Assembly (NCBI GenBank): GCA_036558645.1
Contig: DATBFG010000101.1
Location: 1 to 64,000, forward strand
DNA: 64,000 nucleotides
From: DATBFG01 sp036558645
GTDB lineage: Bacteria; Acidobacteriota; Terriglobia; Terriglobales; Acidobacteriaceae
Direction of reading: 5' to 3'
The translations under genes were made by a program, and so were the position numbers. Positions 26,683 through 35,885 of the stretch are shown one piece after another. Position 1 is the stretch's first letter; every line of letters begins with the position of its first letter. Under the pieces are notes generated by a model. It had not been told where the DNA came from, did no database searches, and was given only the letters and a program-made list of their open reading frames with translations.

Positions 26683-27582
26683 TTAATTGAACCCCATTAT
26701 CGCTCTCTGCGCAAGGGTGATCGGTGGTGTTGCTCCGGGCTCGCTTGCTACCCATGAGCCAAGGTGGTTTGCAGCGTCATTGATGCGATCGAGGGGCGCA
26801 CCACGCAGGTAATGATGCACGAGGGCAGCGGTGAAAGCGTCGCCCGCTCCGACCGTATCGGCCACGGAACACTTCACGCCACGGTGGCGGGCGACCTGAT
26901 TCTGCGTTACCAAGAGGCTTCCGCGACTTCCCCGAGTGACGCACACCAGCCGCAGGTTGAAATGGCGAAGGAGCGTACGGGCAGATTTTTCTTGCGTGCT
27001 GTAGCTGAGATTCATCCGTTCCATGATGTGAGGAAGTTCCTCGTCATTGACTTTCACGATGTTTGCCAGCCTGAGCGAATTTGAAATTACCTTAGTGGAG
27101 TAGAAGGGCGGACGAAGATTTACATCGAAGACGCGTAGGGTAGCGGGCCGAGTCGACCGCAGAAACATTAACACCGCCTTTCGGCTGACTGCCGAACGCT
27201 GAGCAAGCGAACCGAAGCAGACAACATCGGCGCGCTGAGCAAGCCTTTTCCAGGCGGGAGTCCATGACAGGAAGTCCCAGGCAACCGCCCGAGTGATGGT
27301 GAACCCGGGCTGGCCGGATTTATCGATCTCGACGCGAACTGTGCTGGTTGGATGTGCAGGATCCAGCTGAACGTGGGATGACCGCAATCCGAGTTTTCGC
27401 AATCGCTGCAGGGCTTCCCTGCCGAGAGCGTCTTCACCCACTCTGCTGGCAACGATGGCATTATCGCCGAGGATGTGGGCAAAGTACGCGAAGTTTGCCG
27501 GGCCTCCGCCCAGGTGCTTGCCGCCCGGCAGCATGTCCCAGAGCAGCTCTCCCAAGCCGACCATCGTGTAGCGTTGTTTCAT
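26683..27582 (-). CDS. PfkB-family carbohydrate kinase (fructokinase-like)
   Basis: 299 residues from the ATG at 27582 (MKQRYTMVGLGELLWDM); longer starts give non-family sequence and overlap the divergent gene. PfkB signature 1 is in HLGGGPANFAYFAHILG, and signature 2, with the catalytic Asp, is DTVGAGDAFTAALVHHY. GELLWDMLPGG resembles bacterial fructokinases, so phosphorylation of fructose or a related sugar is likely but not proven. Divergent from the antiporter gene with about 130 bp between starts. Confidence 0.85.
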   Translation of the reverse strand: MKQRYTMVGLGELLWDMLPGGKHLGGGPANFAYFAHILGDNAIVASRVGEDALGREALQRLRKLGLRSSHVQLDPAHPTSTVRVEIDKSGQPGFTITRAVAWDFLSWTPAWKRLAQRADVVCFGSLAQRSAVSRKAVLMFLRSTRPATLRVFDVNLRPPFYSTKVISNSLRLANIVKVNDEELPHIMERMNLSYSTQEKSARTLLRHFNLRLVCVTRGSRGSLLVTQNQVARHRGVKCSVADTVGAGDAFTAALVHHYLRGAPLDRINDAANHLGSWVASEPGATPPITLAQRAIMGFN

Positions 27583-27712
27583 CACTTTTTCGATGCGACC
27601 TCCCGCCTTTCCCATCACAGGGCGTCGCGGAAGTATAGTCGACCGCCGAATGGTTGGCATTTGAGGGAATGCCGTCACCTTGCAAACCTGGCCGGCAAAG
27701 CGGCATCTCAGA

Positions 27713-29026
27713 ATGTTCGCGTGGACTGCCAAGTTGACGAACTCTGAGCTCACCTTCGTTTTTCTCATCCTTCTGTTGCTGGTGGGATTAGCACAGATAC
27801 TCGGCTACTTGTTCGTGAAGCTGCGCCAGCCGCGCGTGGCGGGCGAGATTCTTGCCGGCGTAGTTCTGGGGCCTGCGCTGCTGGGGCGCATAAGCTTCAT
27901 GTCGCCGGTGCTCAGTGCTGTTCAACACCAGGACAACATTCTGAATTTTGTTTATTGGTTGGGGTTGCTGCTGCTGATGTTTCTTTCAGGCGCCGAAACG
28001 CGCCAACTGTTTACGCGCGAGGAGAGGCGCGAGGTCGGGTGGCTCACCATCGTGGGTACCGGAATTCCTTTCGTGTTGGCGATCGCCTTCGGCTCCTCGT
28101 TGATTCGACCGGCACTCGCGGGCCCAAATGGCAATCGCGTTTCCCTCACGATTGTTCTGGCGGTAGGAGTCGCGGTGACGTCGGTGCCTGTGGTATCGAA
28201 GATCTTTGCTGATCTCAAGATTCTCCACACGCGATTTGCGAGGTTGATCCTAGGGGTGGCCGTCCTTGAGGACATCGTGCTCTGGCTTGCACTGGCCATC
28301 GCAACTACGCTCGCCGGAAGGGCAACGTTCAATCCCCGGCAGATGGCGTTCCATCTTGTCATAACTGTCTCATTTTTTGTGCTCGGGCTTACGGTCATTC
28401 CTCGGGTTGTGAGGCAGGTCAATCAATCACGCTTTAACGTCATGGCGAAGTACGCACCGGTCGCTTACGCTCTGGCTATCTTACTTTCATATTGTGTCGT
28501 CGCGGGCGCGCTTGGAATCAGCCTGGTTTTCGCTGCATTCCTGGCGGGATTTGCTGTGATTCATAAAAAGGGCATGTTGTTTACCGATGCTTTGGATGCC
28601 ATCTCCAAGGTTGCATTCGGATTCTTCATACCGGTTTACTTCGCCTTGGTTGGATTGAAGCTGGATCTTGAGCGTGGCTTCGCGCTGGGAATGTTTGTTG
28701 CTTTCCTCCTTGGAAGCTGCGCCGTGAAGATATTGTCCGTGGGTGTTGCTGCAAGGCTGGCGGGGTTTCGAGGGCTTGACTTGGTGAATCTCGCAGTCAC
28801 GACAAATGCGCGGGGCGGTCCCGGAATCGTGCTAGCGAGTGTCGCATTCGAGGCCGGCATCATCAGCGCTCAGTTCTATACGACCTTAGTTCTGGTTGCG
28901 GTTCTCACGTCACAGGCGGCAGGAGCATGGTTGGATTACGTCTTGCGCAAAGGATGGGCGCTTTTGCAGCCTCATCCTCAAGGAACTACAGTCATTGCCG
29001 ATGACAAGAGTACCTCGGCCGCATGA
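27713..29026 (+). CDS. CPA2-family cation:proton antiporter
   Basis: 437 residues with about 12 transmembrane helices, a Na+/H+-exchanger (CPA2, KefB/NapA-like) protein. Typical segments are LRQPRVAGEILAGVVLGPALLG near the N-terminus, VAVTSVPVVSKIFADLKIL, LGVAVLEDIVLWLALAIA (with the acidic residues of the ion site) and the C-terminal TTNARGGPGIVLASVAFEAG. No RCK/TrkA_N domain is attached, unlike KefB. Start at ATG 27713. It probably exchanges Na+ or K+ for protons across the inner membrane; the ion is not determinable. Confidence 0.9.
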   Translation: MFAWTAKLTNSELTFVFLILLLLVGLAQILGYLFVKLRQPRVAGEILAGVVLGPALLGRISFMSPVLSAVQHQDNILNFVYWLGLLLLMFLSGAETRQLFTREERREVGWLTIVGTGIPFVLAIAFGSSLIRPALAGPNGNRVSLTIVLAVGVAVTSVPVVSKIFADLKILHTRFARLILGVAVLEDIVLWLALAIATTLAGRATFNPRQMAFHLVITVSFFVLGLTVIPRVVRQVNQSRFNVMAKYAPVAYALAILLSYCVVAGALGISLVFAAFLAGFAVIHKKGMLFTDALDAISKVAFGFFIPVYFALVGLKLDLERGFALGMFVAFLLGSCAVKILSVGVAARLAGFRGLDLVNLAVTTNARGGPGIVLASVAFEAGIISAQFYTTLVLVAVLTSQAAGAWLDYVLRKGWALLQPHPQGTTVIADDKSTSAA

Positions 29027-29152
29027 AACAACCTTAATCTCGTGTTCGGCTGCAGACATAAGCTTGTGAGTTTCTCGATTCTCGCCTTTCGCGTACATCC
29101 TGTGCAGTCAGAGGCCCATCCAACTGCAACGAACGAATGAGGCAGGTAAACC

Positions 29153-29581
29153 ATGAACTATGCATTGAGGTTCTTGTGCGTGCTAGTGCTCGGATTGATG
29201 AGCGTAAGCGTTTGGGCGCAACAGGATCAGACACCACCGGAAAGCGCAACTTCTCCGGACAACACCAAGATCAACAAACGCGACCGCGATCCGGGACAGG
29301 CGACAGCCGACCAGCAAAGTAATAGCCAGGGTGATCGCGATCTGACCCAACAGATCCGCAAGGCGATCATGAAAGACAAATCGCTTTCCGCATATGCCCA
29401 CAACATCAAGGTCATTACTCAGAATGGAGAAGTGACGCTCAAGGGCCCGGTAAACACTGAAGAGGAGAAACAAGCCATCGGGACAAAGGCAGCCGAAGTA
29501 ATCGGCAATCCCGACAAGGTACATAACCAGATTGAGGTCACCGGCGGGACTGGCAAGCCTTCGCCCGGGCAGAATCAGTAA
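29153..29581 (+). CDS. Secreted BON-domain protein
   Basis: 142 residues. A signal peptide (FLCVLVLGLMSVSVWAQQ) is followed by a polar low-complexity linker (residues 25-60) and a single BON domain: DLTQQIRKAIMKDKSLSAYAHNIKVITQNGEVTLKGPVNTEEEKQAI in pieces, then VHNQIEV. BON domains occur in OsmY-like periplasmic osmotic-shock proteins. It is 41 bp before a glycine-rich stress-type gene on the same strand; the pair and the preceding antiporter suggest an ion or osmotic stress cluster (inference). Confidence 0.88.
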   Translation: MNYALRFLCVLVLGLMSVSVWAQQDQTPPESATSPDNTKINKRDRDPGQATADQQSNSQGDRDLTQQIRKAIMKDKSLSAYAHNIKVITQNGEVTLKGPVNTEEEKQAIGTKAAEVIGNPDKVHNQIEVTGGTGKPSPGQNQ

Positions 29582-29621
29582 TCAATTCGATTTCATCGAT
29601 TTCAAACAAGGAGCTTTCATC

Positions 29622-30182
29622 ATGGCTAAGAACATAGCAGTGTTCGGACTCTATAGAGATCGCGCAAGCCTGGAAAATGCAGTAAACACACTGCAGCAGG
29701 CAAACTTCCGCAACACAGATATTTCGGTGCTGTTTCCTGACAACGAAGGCACGAAAGATTTCGCGCACGAGAAGAGCACGAAGGCACCCGAAGGGACAGC
29801 CACAGGCGCTGCCTCTGGCGCGGTGATCGGCGGTGGCCTTGGGTGGTTGGCCGGAATCGGCGCGCTGGCAATTCCAGGCGTTGGCCCACTCATCGCGGCG
29901 GGTCCGATCATGGCGGCCCTCGCGGGAGTAGGAGTGGGTGGAGCTATCGGCGGAATCACCGGCGCGCTGGTCGGTATGGGAATTCCGGAATACGAAGCAA
30001 AGCGTTACGAGGGTCGGATTAAAGAAGGTGGCATCCTTCTCTCGGTTCACGCGGATGATTCCAACTGGGCAAAGAAGGCGAAAGACATTCTGGAGAACAC
30101 TGGGGCGGACGATATCTCTTCAACCAGCGAGGCCCGGGCGGATTTCCAAAAGAGCGATAAGCCAATGCAGCGTGCAAGTTAA
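29622..30182 (+). CDS. General-stress-type protein with glycine-rich membrane hairpin
   Basis: 186 residues. The N-terminus (NIAVFGLYRDRASLENAVNTLQ, FRNTDISVLFP) is a ferredoxin-like module of the general-stress-protein 17M type. The middle (about residues 63-120) is a Gly/Ala-rich membrane-inserting stretch (ASGAVIGGGLGWLAGIGALA, GPLIAAGPIMAALAGVGVGG). The C-terminus (YEGRIKEGGILLSVHADD) repeats the fold. AAGGAG precedes the ATG at 29622. A strong terminator follows. Function in stress is inferred from family resemblance only. Confidence 0.8.
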   Translation: MAKNIAVFGLYRDRASLENAVNTLQQANFRNTDISVLFPDNEGTKDFAHEKSTKAPEGTATGAASGAVIGGGLGWLAGIGALAIPGVGPLIAAGPIMAALAGVGVGGAIGGITGALVGMGIPEYEAKRYEGRIKEGGILLSVHADDSNWAKKAKDILENTGADDISSTSEARADFQKSDKPMQRAS

Positions 30183-30202
30183 AACGACCGACTCGCAGGA
30201 CG

Positions 30203-30233
30203 AAAACCTCCCCACCGCGGGAGGTTTTCTTTT
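30203..30233 (+). terminator. Rho-independent terminator
   Basis: AAAACCTCCC (30203-30212), loop CACCGC, GGGAGGTTTT (30219-30228), then CTTTT. The 10-bp stem is perfect. It closes the BON/stress-protein unit, 20 bases after the stop. Confidence 0.92.
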
Positions 30234-30268
30234 GTTCGCGGCCCGTCATGGTGCTACGCTCTTGCGCG

Positions 30269-30811
30269 ATGAAGATGCTATACGTCAAGGATCGCAACCA
30301 GTGGCGCGAGTGGCTTCAGAAGAATGGCGCGAGAGTGAAGGAGGTCTGGCTCATCTATTACAAGAAGCATGCCGATAAACCGCGCATACCGTACGAGGAC
30401 GCTGTTGAAGAGGCCCTTTGCTTCGGCTGGATTGACGGAAAAATCAGAAAACTGGACGAGATGCGCTTTGCTCAGCGATTTTCACCACGTTCTTCCAAGA
30501 GCCGATGGTCCAAGATCAACATCGCCCGGGCCCGCAGGATGATCCGCGCGGGCAAGATGTGTAAAGAAGGTCTGGCGGTTTTCAACCCTCAAATGGAATA
30601 CGAAGCGCGGCCAACCAAACTTCCACAGAAATTGCAGTCCGCACTGGAAGGAAATTCCCTGGCCTGGAGGAATTTCCAGCAGTTTCCTCCGTACTATCGA
30701 AAGATGATGGTCATTTGGATTGCGAGTGCGAAGAAAGAAGAGACACAGCACAAGCGGCTCGCAGAATTGATTAGAACCGCTTCGGCGAATCAGCGCATCA
30801 AGCTCATGTAG
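30269..30811 (+). CDS. YdeI/OmpD-associated-family protein
   Basis: 180 residues. The pattern W.EWL...H.....VWL.YYKK, PYEDAVEEALCFGWIDGKIRKLDE, AQRFSPRSSKSRWSKIN and the final PPYYRKMMVIWIASAKKEETQHKRLAEL matches the YdeI/OmpD-associated family. Proteins of this family have been linked with resistance to cationic antimicrobial peptides, but the mechanism is not known. The ATG at 30269 gives the conserved MKMLYVKDRNQWREWL start. It converges on the ADOP gene with 9 bp between stops. Confidence 0.88.
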   Translation: MKMLYVKDRNQWREWLQKNGARVKEVWLIYYKKHADKPRIPYEDAVEEALCFGWIDGKIRKLDEMRFAQRFSPRSSKSRWSKINIARARRMIRAGKMCKEGLAVFNPQMEYEARPTKLPQKLQSALEGNSLAWRNFQQFPPYYRKMMVIWIASAKKEETQHKRLAELIRTASANQRIKLM

Positions 30812-30820
30812 CCCTCGTCT

Positions 30821-33481
30821 TCATTCGTAGCGCAAGGCGACCATGGGGTCCACTTTCATAGCACGGCGAGCGGGGATGCAGCAGGCGGCCAGTGTGACGA
30901 GAAGCAGAAGGCTCGCAACCAGACCAAAGGTGATGGGATCGGTAGCGCTCACGTCGAACAAGAGCTTCTGTATGAGTCGTGTAAGTCCGAACGAAACCAA
31001 CACTCCAAGCAAAATCCCCAGCAGCGCCATTCGTCCACCTTGGCCGAGGATGATCTGCAAAATGTCCCGCGGCTGTGCTCCCAGCGCCATGCGAATGCCG
31101 ATTTCATGTGTGCGCTGCGTAGCAAGGTAAGAGATCACGCCATAGATTCCGATTGTCGCCAGCAGAAGGGCAATCAACGCGAATATGCTCAGCAAAAGCA
31201 TGGAGAATCGTCGCTGAGCCAGGGAATCTGAAACGATTTCGTCCATCCATTGCACGCCATAAATCACCTGGCGATTATCGAGCGAACTGATCTCACGACG
31301 GACAGCGCCCATCACATCAGCCATGGATCGCGACGAACGCAGCACAACCTGGACAAAGTCAGACACGCTAGGCATCACGGCATCAGGTATCTGTAGATAT
31401 GAGAGATAAAGTTCAGACTGAATTTTCTGGTTGACGCCGCCATCCAGGCCCCAGTGCCTGATGTGGCCAACTACTCCGACGATCTCGGCGCTGCCAAAAA
31501 TCAGGAGATTGATACGCTTGCCTACAGGATCCTGACCTGGGAAGTAGGTCTTTGCGAAAGTTTCATCGATAACGATGACGAGGGGCGAATTAATAGTGTC
31601 TCGTTCGCTGATCAGGCGTCCTCTCATGAGAGGTATGCGCATCGTTTTGAAGTAATCTGCGCCAACACCATAGAACAATGACCAGGACATCTCGCTGTCA
31701 CTGGCGGGCTTAGGCTGACCGTCCATCCAGAAGGGCAACTCGGAGTCACCGCTCATGGGTAGCGATCCAAGCATCACACTGGCGGAATCGACGCCAGGAA
31801 TTGTGGAAAGCTTCTCACTCAGCATGCGATCACGCTGACGGACTGCCTCGGGATCGGGCTTGTCGGAGGATGGCAACCCGACCTCGAAGGTAAGGACGTT
31901 GTGTGGGTCGAAACCTGGATCGACCTTCCACAGGTGACTCAGGCTGCGAATCATGAGTCCCGCGCCGATGAGCAGGATCAAAGCGAGTGCGACTTCGGTA
32001 ACGATGAACACACTCTGCGCACGGTGGCGCGCCGTCACAACGCCACGGCCTCCTTCCTTAAGCGCCTCTTGAAGATTGGGATCGGAAGTTTTCCATGCGG
32101 GCGCAAGACCGAACAAAATTCCTGTGAGCATTGAAACGGCTATGGCGAACACCAGCACACGTGCGTCCAGATCGACGTGGACAACCAGTGGGAGCGCGCT
32201 TGGAAGCAGGGCCAAGGCAGGCTGAGTTCCCCATGTCGCCAATGCAGCGCCAATGACTCCGCCCATAAGAGCAAGCAGAACACTTTCGGTGAGCAATTGG
32301 CGGATGACTCGAGCACGGCTTGCTCCAAGAGCTGCACGAACGGCAAATTCGCGAGTGCGTCCGGTAGAGCGCGCCAGCAGGAGATTCGCCACATTGACGC
32401 ATGCAATCAGTAGCACAAAACCCACGGCGCCAAGTAACACCAGCAGGACAGGCCGGAGATCACCAACCATGTCGTCCTTCAAGGGGAGCAAGTTTACGCC
32501 CGTACCGGCGTCGGCGTCCGGATAGGCCTTAGCGAGGTTCAAGGCTATGGCATCCATGTCGGCGGCAGCCTGTTTCAGTGTGAACCCGGGCTTGAGTTCT
32601 CCGATGACGCGTGTTCCCATGCCGATCTTGCGGTCGCGGAAAAGCGGATCCGTCCATTGACCGATGGGAACAAAGACATCATTTTCGCGGTCAATGCGCA
32701 GAGAAGCGGGGACAACGCCGACGACACTGTGGGGACGCCCATTCAAAGTCAAAACCTGACCCAGGATTTCTGGCGATGAACCGAAACGCGTCTTCCACAT
32801 GCGCTCGCTAACCAGAACGACGGGACCCACTCCAAGCTGATCTTCCTGCGAGGTAAAGGTTCGGCCCTTCACCGGCTGTATCCCCAGCACATCGAAAAAA
32901 CTCGCGGAGATCATCATGCCTGCAATGCGTTGTGCTTCGCCGCTTCCGGTGAGGTTGAAGTTGTCCTGGCGCCACATGGCCATCGATCGGAAGGTACGGT
33001 TATCGTGCTGCCAATCCAGAAAATTCGGATATGGGACCGAACTGTTGCCGAACTGCGGCGTGCGCCAGTAAAGGCTGACAAGACGATCAGCGTTGGGAAA
33101 TGGAAGAGGTCGCAGAATCGCGGAATTCACGATATTGAAGATGACCGTGTTGGCGCCGATCCCGAGGGCGAGGGTAAGAATGGCGATAATGGTGAAGCTG
33201 GGATTCTTGCGCAGCATGCGTGCCCCATAGCGGAGATCCTGTGCTAGAAGCTCCAAGGTCGGAAGTCCGCGCCTGTCCCGGTACTCTTCCTTGACGGCCT
33301 CAATGCTGCCGAACTTCAGGAGAGCTTGGCGTCGAGCCTCCTCCTGGGACATGCCTGCACGCAGGTTCTCCTCGACGTGCATCTGAATGTGGCTATCGAT
33401 CTCCTCCGCAAGCTCACGATCGCGACGGTCACGTTGGAATATCCCGGCGAGCCGCAGGCACCATGCGCGCAAATTTCTCAT
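30821..33481 (-). CDS. ADOP-type (acidobacterial duplicated orphan permease) ABC permease
   Basis: 886 residues. The N-terminus (about residues 1-75) is the soluble ADOP leader (ELAEEIDSHIQMHVEENLRAGMSQEEARRQAL). Then come two MacB_PCD/FtsX units: TM1 and periplasmic domain (NPSFTIIAILTLALGIGANTVIF), three helices near residue 350-440 (LLGAVGFVLLIACVNVANLLLAR), and a second copy ending in IALLLATIGIYGVISYLATQRTHEIGIRMALGA. No ATPase is nearby, as is usual for these orphan permeases; whether they transport or transmit force is unknown. Its ATG overlaps the padR stop by one base. Confidence 0.93.
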   Translation of the reverse strand: MRNLRAWCLRLAGIFQRDRRDRELAEEIDSHIQMHVEENLRAGMSQEEARRQALLKFGSIEAVKEEYRDRRGLPTLELLAQDLRYGARMLRKNPSFTIIAILTLALGIGANTVIFNIVNSAILRPLPFPNADRLVSLYWRTPQFGNSSVPYPNFLDWQHDNRTFRSMAMWRQDNFNLTGSGEAQRIAGMMISASFFDVLGIQPVKGRTFTSQEDQLGVGPVVLVSERMWKTRFGSSPEILGQVLTLNGRPHSVVGVVPASLRIDRENDVFVPIGQWTDPLFRDRKIGMGTRVIGELKPGFTLKQAAADMDAIALNLAKAYPDADAGTGVNLLPLKDDMVGDLRPVLLVLLGAVGFVLLIACVNVANLLLARSTGRTREFAVRAALGASRARVIRQLLTESVLLALMGGVIGAALATWGTQPALALLPSALPLVVHVDLDARVLVFAIAVSMLTGILFGLAPAWKTSDPNLQEALKEGGRGVVTARHRAQSVFIVTEVALALILLIGAGLMIRSLSHLWKVDPGFDPHNVLTFEVGLPSSDKPDPEAVRQRDRMLSEKLSTIPGVDSASVMLGSLPMSGDSELPFWMDGQPKPASDSEMSWSLFYGVGADYFKTMRIPLMRGRLISERDTINSPLVIVIDETFAKTYFPGQDPVGKRINLLIFGSAEIVGVVGHIRHWGLDGGVNQKIQSELYLSYLQIPDAVMPSVSDFVQVVLRSSRSMADVMGAVRREISSLDNRQVIYGVQWMDEIVSDSLAQRRFSMLLLSIFALIALLLATIGIYGVISYLATQRTHEIGIRMALGAQPRDILQIILGQGGRMALLGILLGVLVSFGLTRLIQKLLFDVSATDPITFGLVASLLLLVTLAACCIPARRAMKVDPMVALRYE

Positions 33482-33822
33482 CAGGATTCCTCCCCTAACG
33501 TCAGAAAGCGCTCAAGTATTGCGGTGGTTTGCTCCCATTCCTGGGTTTGCTTTCGCAGATTTCTGCGGCCGGCTGGAGTGAGCTTGTAATACTTGGCTTT
33601 ACGATTGTTGTCAGAGACACCCCATTCGGAGTCGATGTAACCCTCCTGCTCGAGTTTCAGAAGTGCGGGATAGAGAGTGCCATAGTTGACAGAGAGCCGG
33701 TCTCCGCTGGTTTGCTCGATACGGCGGGCGATGCCGTATCCGTGTAATGGCCCCATGCTTTCGAGAGTTTTTAGCAACATCAAGGCCAGAGTTCCCTGCC
33801 ATACTTCGCTTCTGTCGCCCAT
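33481..33822 (-). CDS. PadR-family regulator of the ADOP permease
   Basis: 113 residues, compact PadR (winged helix plus one helix). It shows GTLALMLLKTLESMGPLHGYGIARRIE, NYGTLYPALLKLEQEGYIDSEWG, NNRKAKYYKLTPAGRRNL and a dimerisation helix ending the protein. The stop codon overlaps the permease start (TGATG), the standard arrangement for PadR-ADOP pairs. AGGAG lies before the ATG. A perfect inverted repeat lies just upstream and is its likely operator. Confidence 0.93.
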   Translation of the reverse strand: MGDRSEVWQGTLALMLLKTLESMGPLHGYGIARRIEQTSGDRLSVNYGTLYPALLKLEQEGYIDSEWGVSDNNRKAKYYKLTPAGRRNLRKQTQEWEQTTAILERFLTLGEES

Positions 33823-33843
33823 CTCTTCCGCTCCTGTGGGATA

Positions 33844-33874
33844 CCCATAGGAACAATGTCATACTTCCTATGGG
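33844..33874 (-). promoter_or_regulatory. PadR operator: perfect 10-bp inverted repeat
   Basis: CCCATAGGAA (33844-33853), 11-base spacer, TTCCTATGGG (33865-33874). A further copy of the core, ATAGGAA, is at 33881-33887, giving three half-sites. It lies about 20-65 bases before the padR start on the minus strand, where the promoter must be. Binding by the PadR encoded next to it is inferred from position. Confidence 0.8.
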
Positions 33875-33977
33875 AATGCAATAGGAAAGATTGCAGAGGC
33901 CCTGCTGGGTGAAGGCCCCGGCGTGGCGAGTATAATTTTCGGTTGCTCTTATATTTCTTGAACTAACAGGAAGACCT

Positions 33978-35381
33978 ATGGCCACATCCGTGGAACAGCG
34001 TACGCGCATTGAATCTGACAGTATGGGGCGCATCGAAGTGCCCACTAATGTGTACTGGGGCGCCCAGACGCAGCGTTCACTGCTGCACTTCAACATCGGG
34101 CGCGACGCCATGCCGCCGGAGTTGATTCGCGCCTTCGCGATCCTCAAGAAGGCGGCCGCGCTGGTGAACCAGGACCTCGGTAAGTTGTCCGCGGACAAAG
34201 CAAAGCTCATTGTGCAAGCAGCCGATGAAGTCATCTCCGGCAAGTTGAACGACCAGTTTCCGCTGCGCATATGGCAAACCGGCAGCGGAACACAGACGAA
34301 CATGAATGTGAACGAGGTGATCTCGAATCGTGGCATTGAGATCGCCGGCGGTGAGATGGGGTCGAAAAAACCGGTTCATCCCAATGATGATGTCAACATG
34401 TCGCAGTCGTCGAACGATACCTTCCCGACCGCCATGCACATTGCTGCTGCCGATCGTGTGAAGAATGCCTTGATCCCGGCCATTCAGGAAGTACGGGACG
34501 CAATCGCCGCCAAGGCAAGGGAGTTCGACAATATCGTGAAGATCGGTCGTACTCACCTGCAGGATGCGGTGCCACTGACGGTTGGACAAGAGTTCGGCGG
34601 ATGGGCCAGCCTGCTTGATCGTGACATTAAGCGTCTGGAGCAGGTGCTCGACGGCTTATATGACCTTGCCATTGGTGGAACAGCCGTGGGAACTGGACTC
34701 AACACGCACCCGGAGTTTGCCGAGCGCGCAGCGAAGAAGATTTCCGAACTGACTGGACTTCCCTTCCGCTCACATCCCAACAAGTTCGCCGCGCTTTCAG
34801 CGCATGACGAACTGATTTTCGCTCAGGGCGCGCTCGAAACCCTGTCGGCTTCGCTGATGAAAATTTCGAACGACATCCGCTGGCTGGCATCCGGACCACG
34901 GTGCGGATTGGGAGAACTATCGATTCCGGAGAACGAGCCCGGGTCATCGATCATGCCGGGTAAAGTGAATCCGACGCAATGCGAGGCCATGACGATGGTG
35001 TGCTCCCAGGTTCATGGTGCAACAGCAGCCATCGGATTCGCGGGTTCTCAGGGCAACTTTGAGCTCAATGTTTTCAAGCCGGTGATTATCTACAACTTTC
35101 TGCATTCGGTAACACTGATCGCTGACGCCTGCCATGGTTACGTCGAATACATGATCAAGGGCATCGAGGTGGATCGCGCGAAGGTTGACTGGTATGTGAA
35201 GAACTCACTGATGCTCGTGACTGCGCTGGCGCCGAAGGTCGGATATGACAAGGCTGCACAGATCGCGCATACCGCTCATGTCGAACATACCAGCCTGCGC
35301 GAAGCGGCGCTTAAGTTGAAACATCTGACTGAGGAAGAGTTCGACAAGCTGATGAAGCCCGAGAAAATGACGAAACCGTAG
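33978..35381 (+). CDS. fumC: Class II fumarate hydratase
   Basis: 467 residues, the expected length of FumC, the iron-independent tetrameric fumarase that hydrates fumarate to malate in the TCA cycle. The family signature GSSIMPGKVNP is present (the flexible loop with the catalytic Ser in GSS), with the substrate motifs TGSGTQTNMNVNEV, NDDVNMSQSSNDTFP and GRTHLQDAVP. AGGAAG precedes the ATG, and TATAAT occurs at 33931-33936, though no good -35 is seen. Distinguished from aspartase by the overall match. Confidence 0.96.
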   Translation: MATSVEQRTRIESDSMGRIEVPTNVYWGAQTQRSLLHFNIGRDAMPPELIRAFAILKKAAALVNQDLGKLSADKAKLIVQAADEVISGKLNDQFPLRIWQTGSGTQTNMNVNEVISNRGIEIAGGEMGSKKPVHPNDDVNMSQSSNDTFPTAMHIAAADRVKNALIPAIQEVRDAIAAKAREFDNIVKIGRTHLQDAVPLTVGQEFGGWASLLDRDIKRLEQVLDGLYDLAIGGTAVGTGLNTHPEFAERAAKKISELTGLPFRSHPNKFAALSAHDELIFAQGALETLSASLMKISNDIRWLASGPRCGLGELSIPENEPGSSIMPGKVNPTQCEAMTMVCSQVHGATAAIGFAGSQGNFELNVFKPVIIYNFLHSVTLIADACHGYVEYMIKGIEVDRAKVDWYVKNSLMLVTALAPKVGYDKAAQIAHTAHVEHTSLREAALKLKHLTEEEFDKLMKPEKMTKP

Positions 35382-35400
35382 CAGCGAGGAGAGCCGGGCG

Positions 35401-35429
35401 AGGATAGTTCAGCCTCAGCCATCTATCCT
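35401..35429 (+). terminator. Possible stem-loop after fumC
   Basis: AGGATAG (35401-35407) and CTATCCT (35423-35429) form a perfect 7-bp stem with a 15-base loop, 20 bases after the fumC stop. No T-run follows, so intrinsic termination is uncertain. Confidence 0.35.
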
Positions 35430-35489
35430 TTGGGGCCACCGGACAAGGCTATAATCCAAACCTTCCACTCTGAGTTGCATCCAAGCCCT

Positions 35490-35885
35490 GTGTCACTCTC
35501 CGTCCAACTGGTATGGCTCTTTGTGCTGGCGCTCCCTATCGCTTCCATTGCATGGACCGTCACGCACGAAGAAGTCTTCCGCGAACCGCGTGAGTATTGC
35601 CAGCGCCAGAGCAAGGAACATCAATCCTTTTACTGCCGCAAGTTTTATTATCTTTTCACCTGCGAATACTGCTTTAGCCACTACGTTGTGGCGATCTTTT
35701 TGATCATCACGCGCTACAAGCTTCTTCTCCCGGATTGGCGAGGATACCTGATTGCTTTGTTCGCTCTGGTGTGGCTTTCGAATTTCTACATGGGGCTGTA
35801 TTCTCGCCTGCGGCTCGACATTAAGCACGAGAGGGTCGCGATCAAGGCCGTGGAAGAGGTAGTTGAAAACAAAAAGGCGGCTTAG
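35490..35885 (+). CDS. Small membrane protein of unknown function
   Basis: 131 residues from the GTG at 35490; a TTG at 35430 would add 20 residues that are not hydrophobic. Three hydrophobic helices are seen (LVWLFVLALPIASIAWTV, YVVAIFLIITRYKLLL, YLIALFALVWLSNFYMGLY). Between the first two is a Cys-rich segment (YC, FYC, FTCEYC) with FTCEYCFSHYVV resembling the C-x-x-C membrane motif of DUF1360-like proteins, but I would not assign it. The charged C-terminus is cytoplasmic. Its stop overlaps that of the convergent tetR gene. Confidence 0.65.
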   Translation: MSLSVQLVWLFVLALPIASIAWTVTHEEVFREPREYCQRQSKEHQSFYCRKFYYLFTCEYCFSHYVVAIFLIITRYKLLLPDWRGYLIALFALVWLSNFYMGLYSRLRLDIKHERVAIKAVEEVVENKKAA

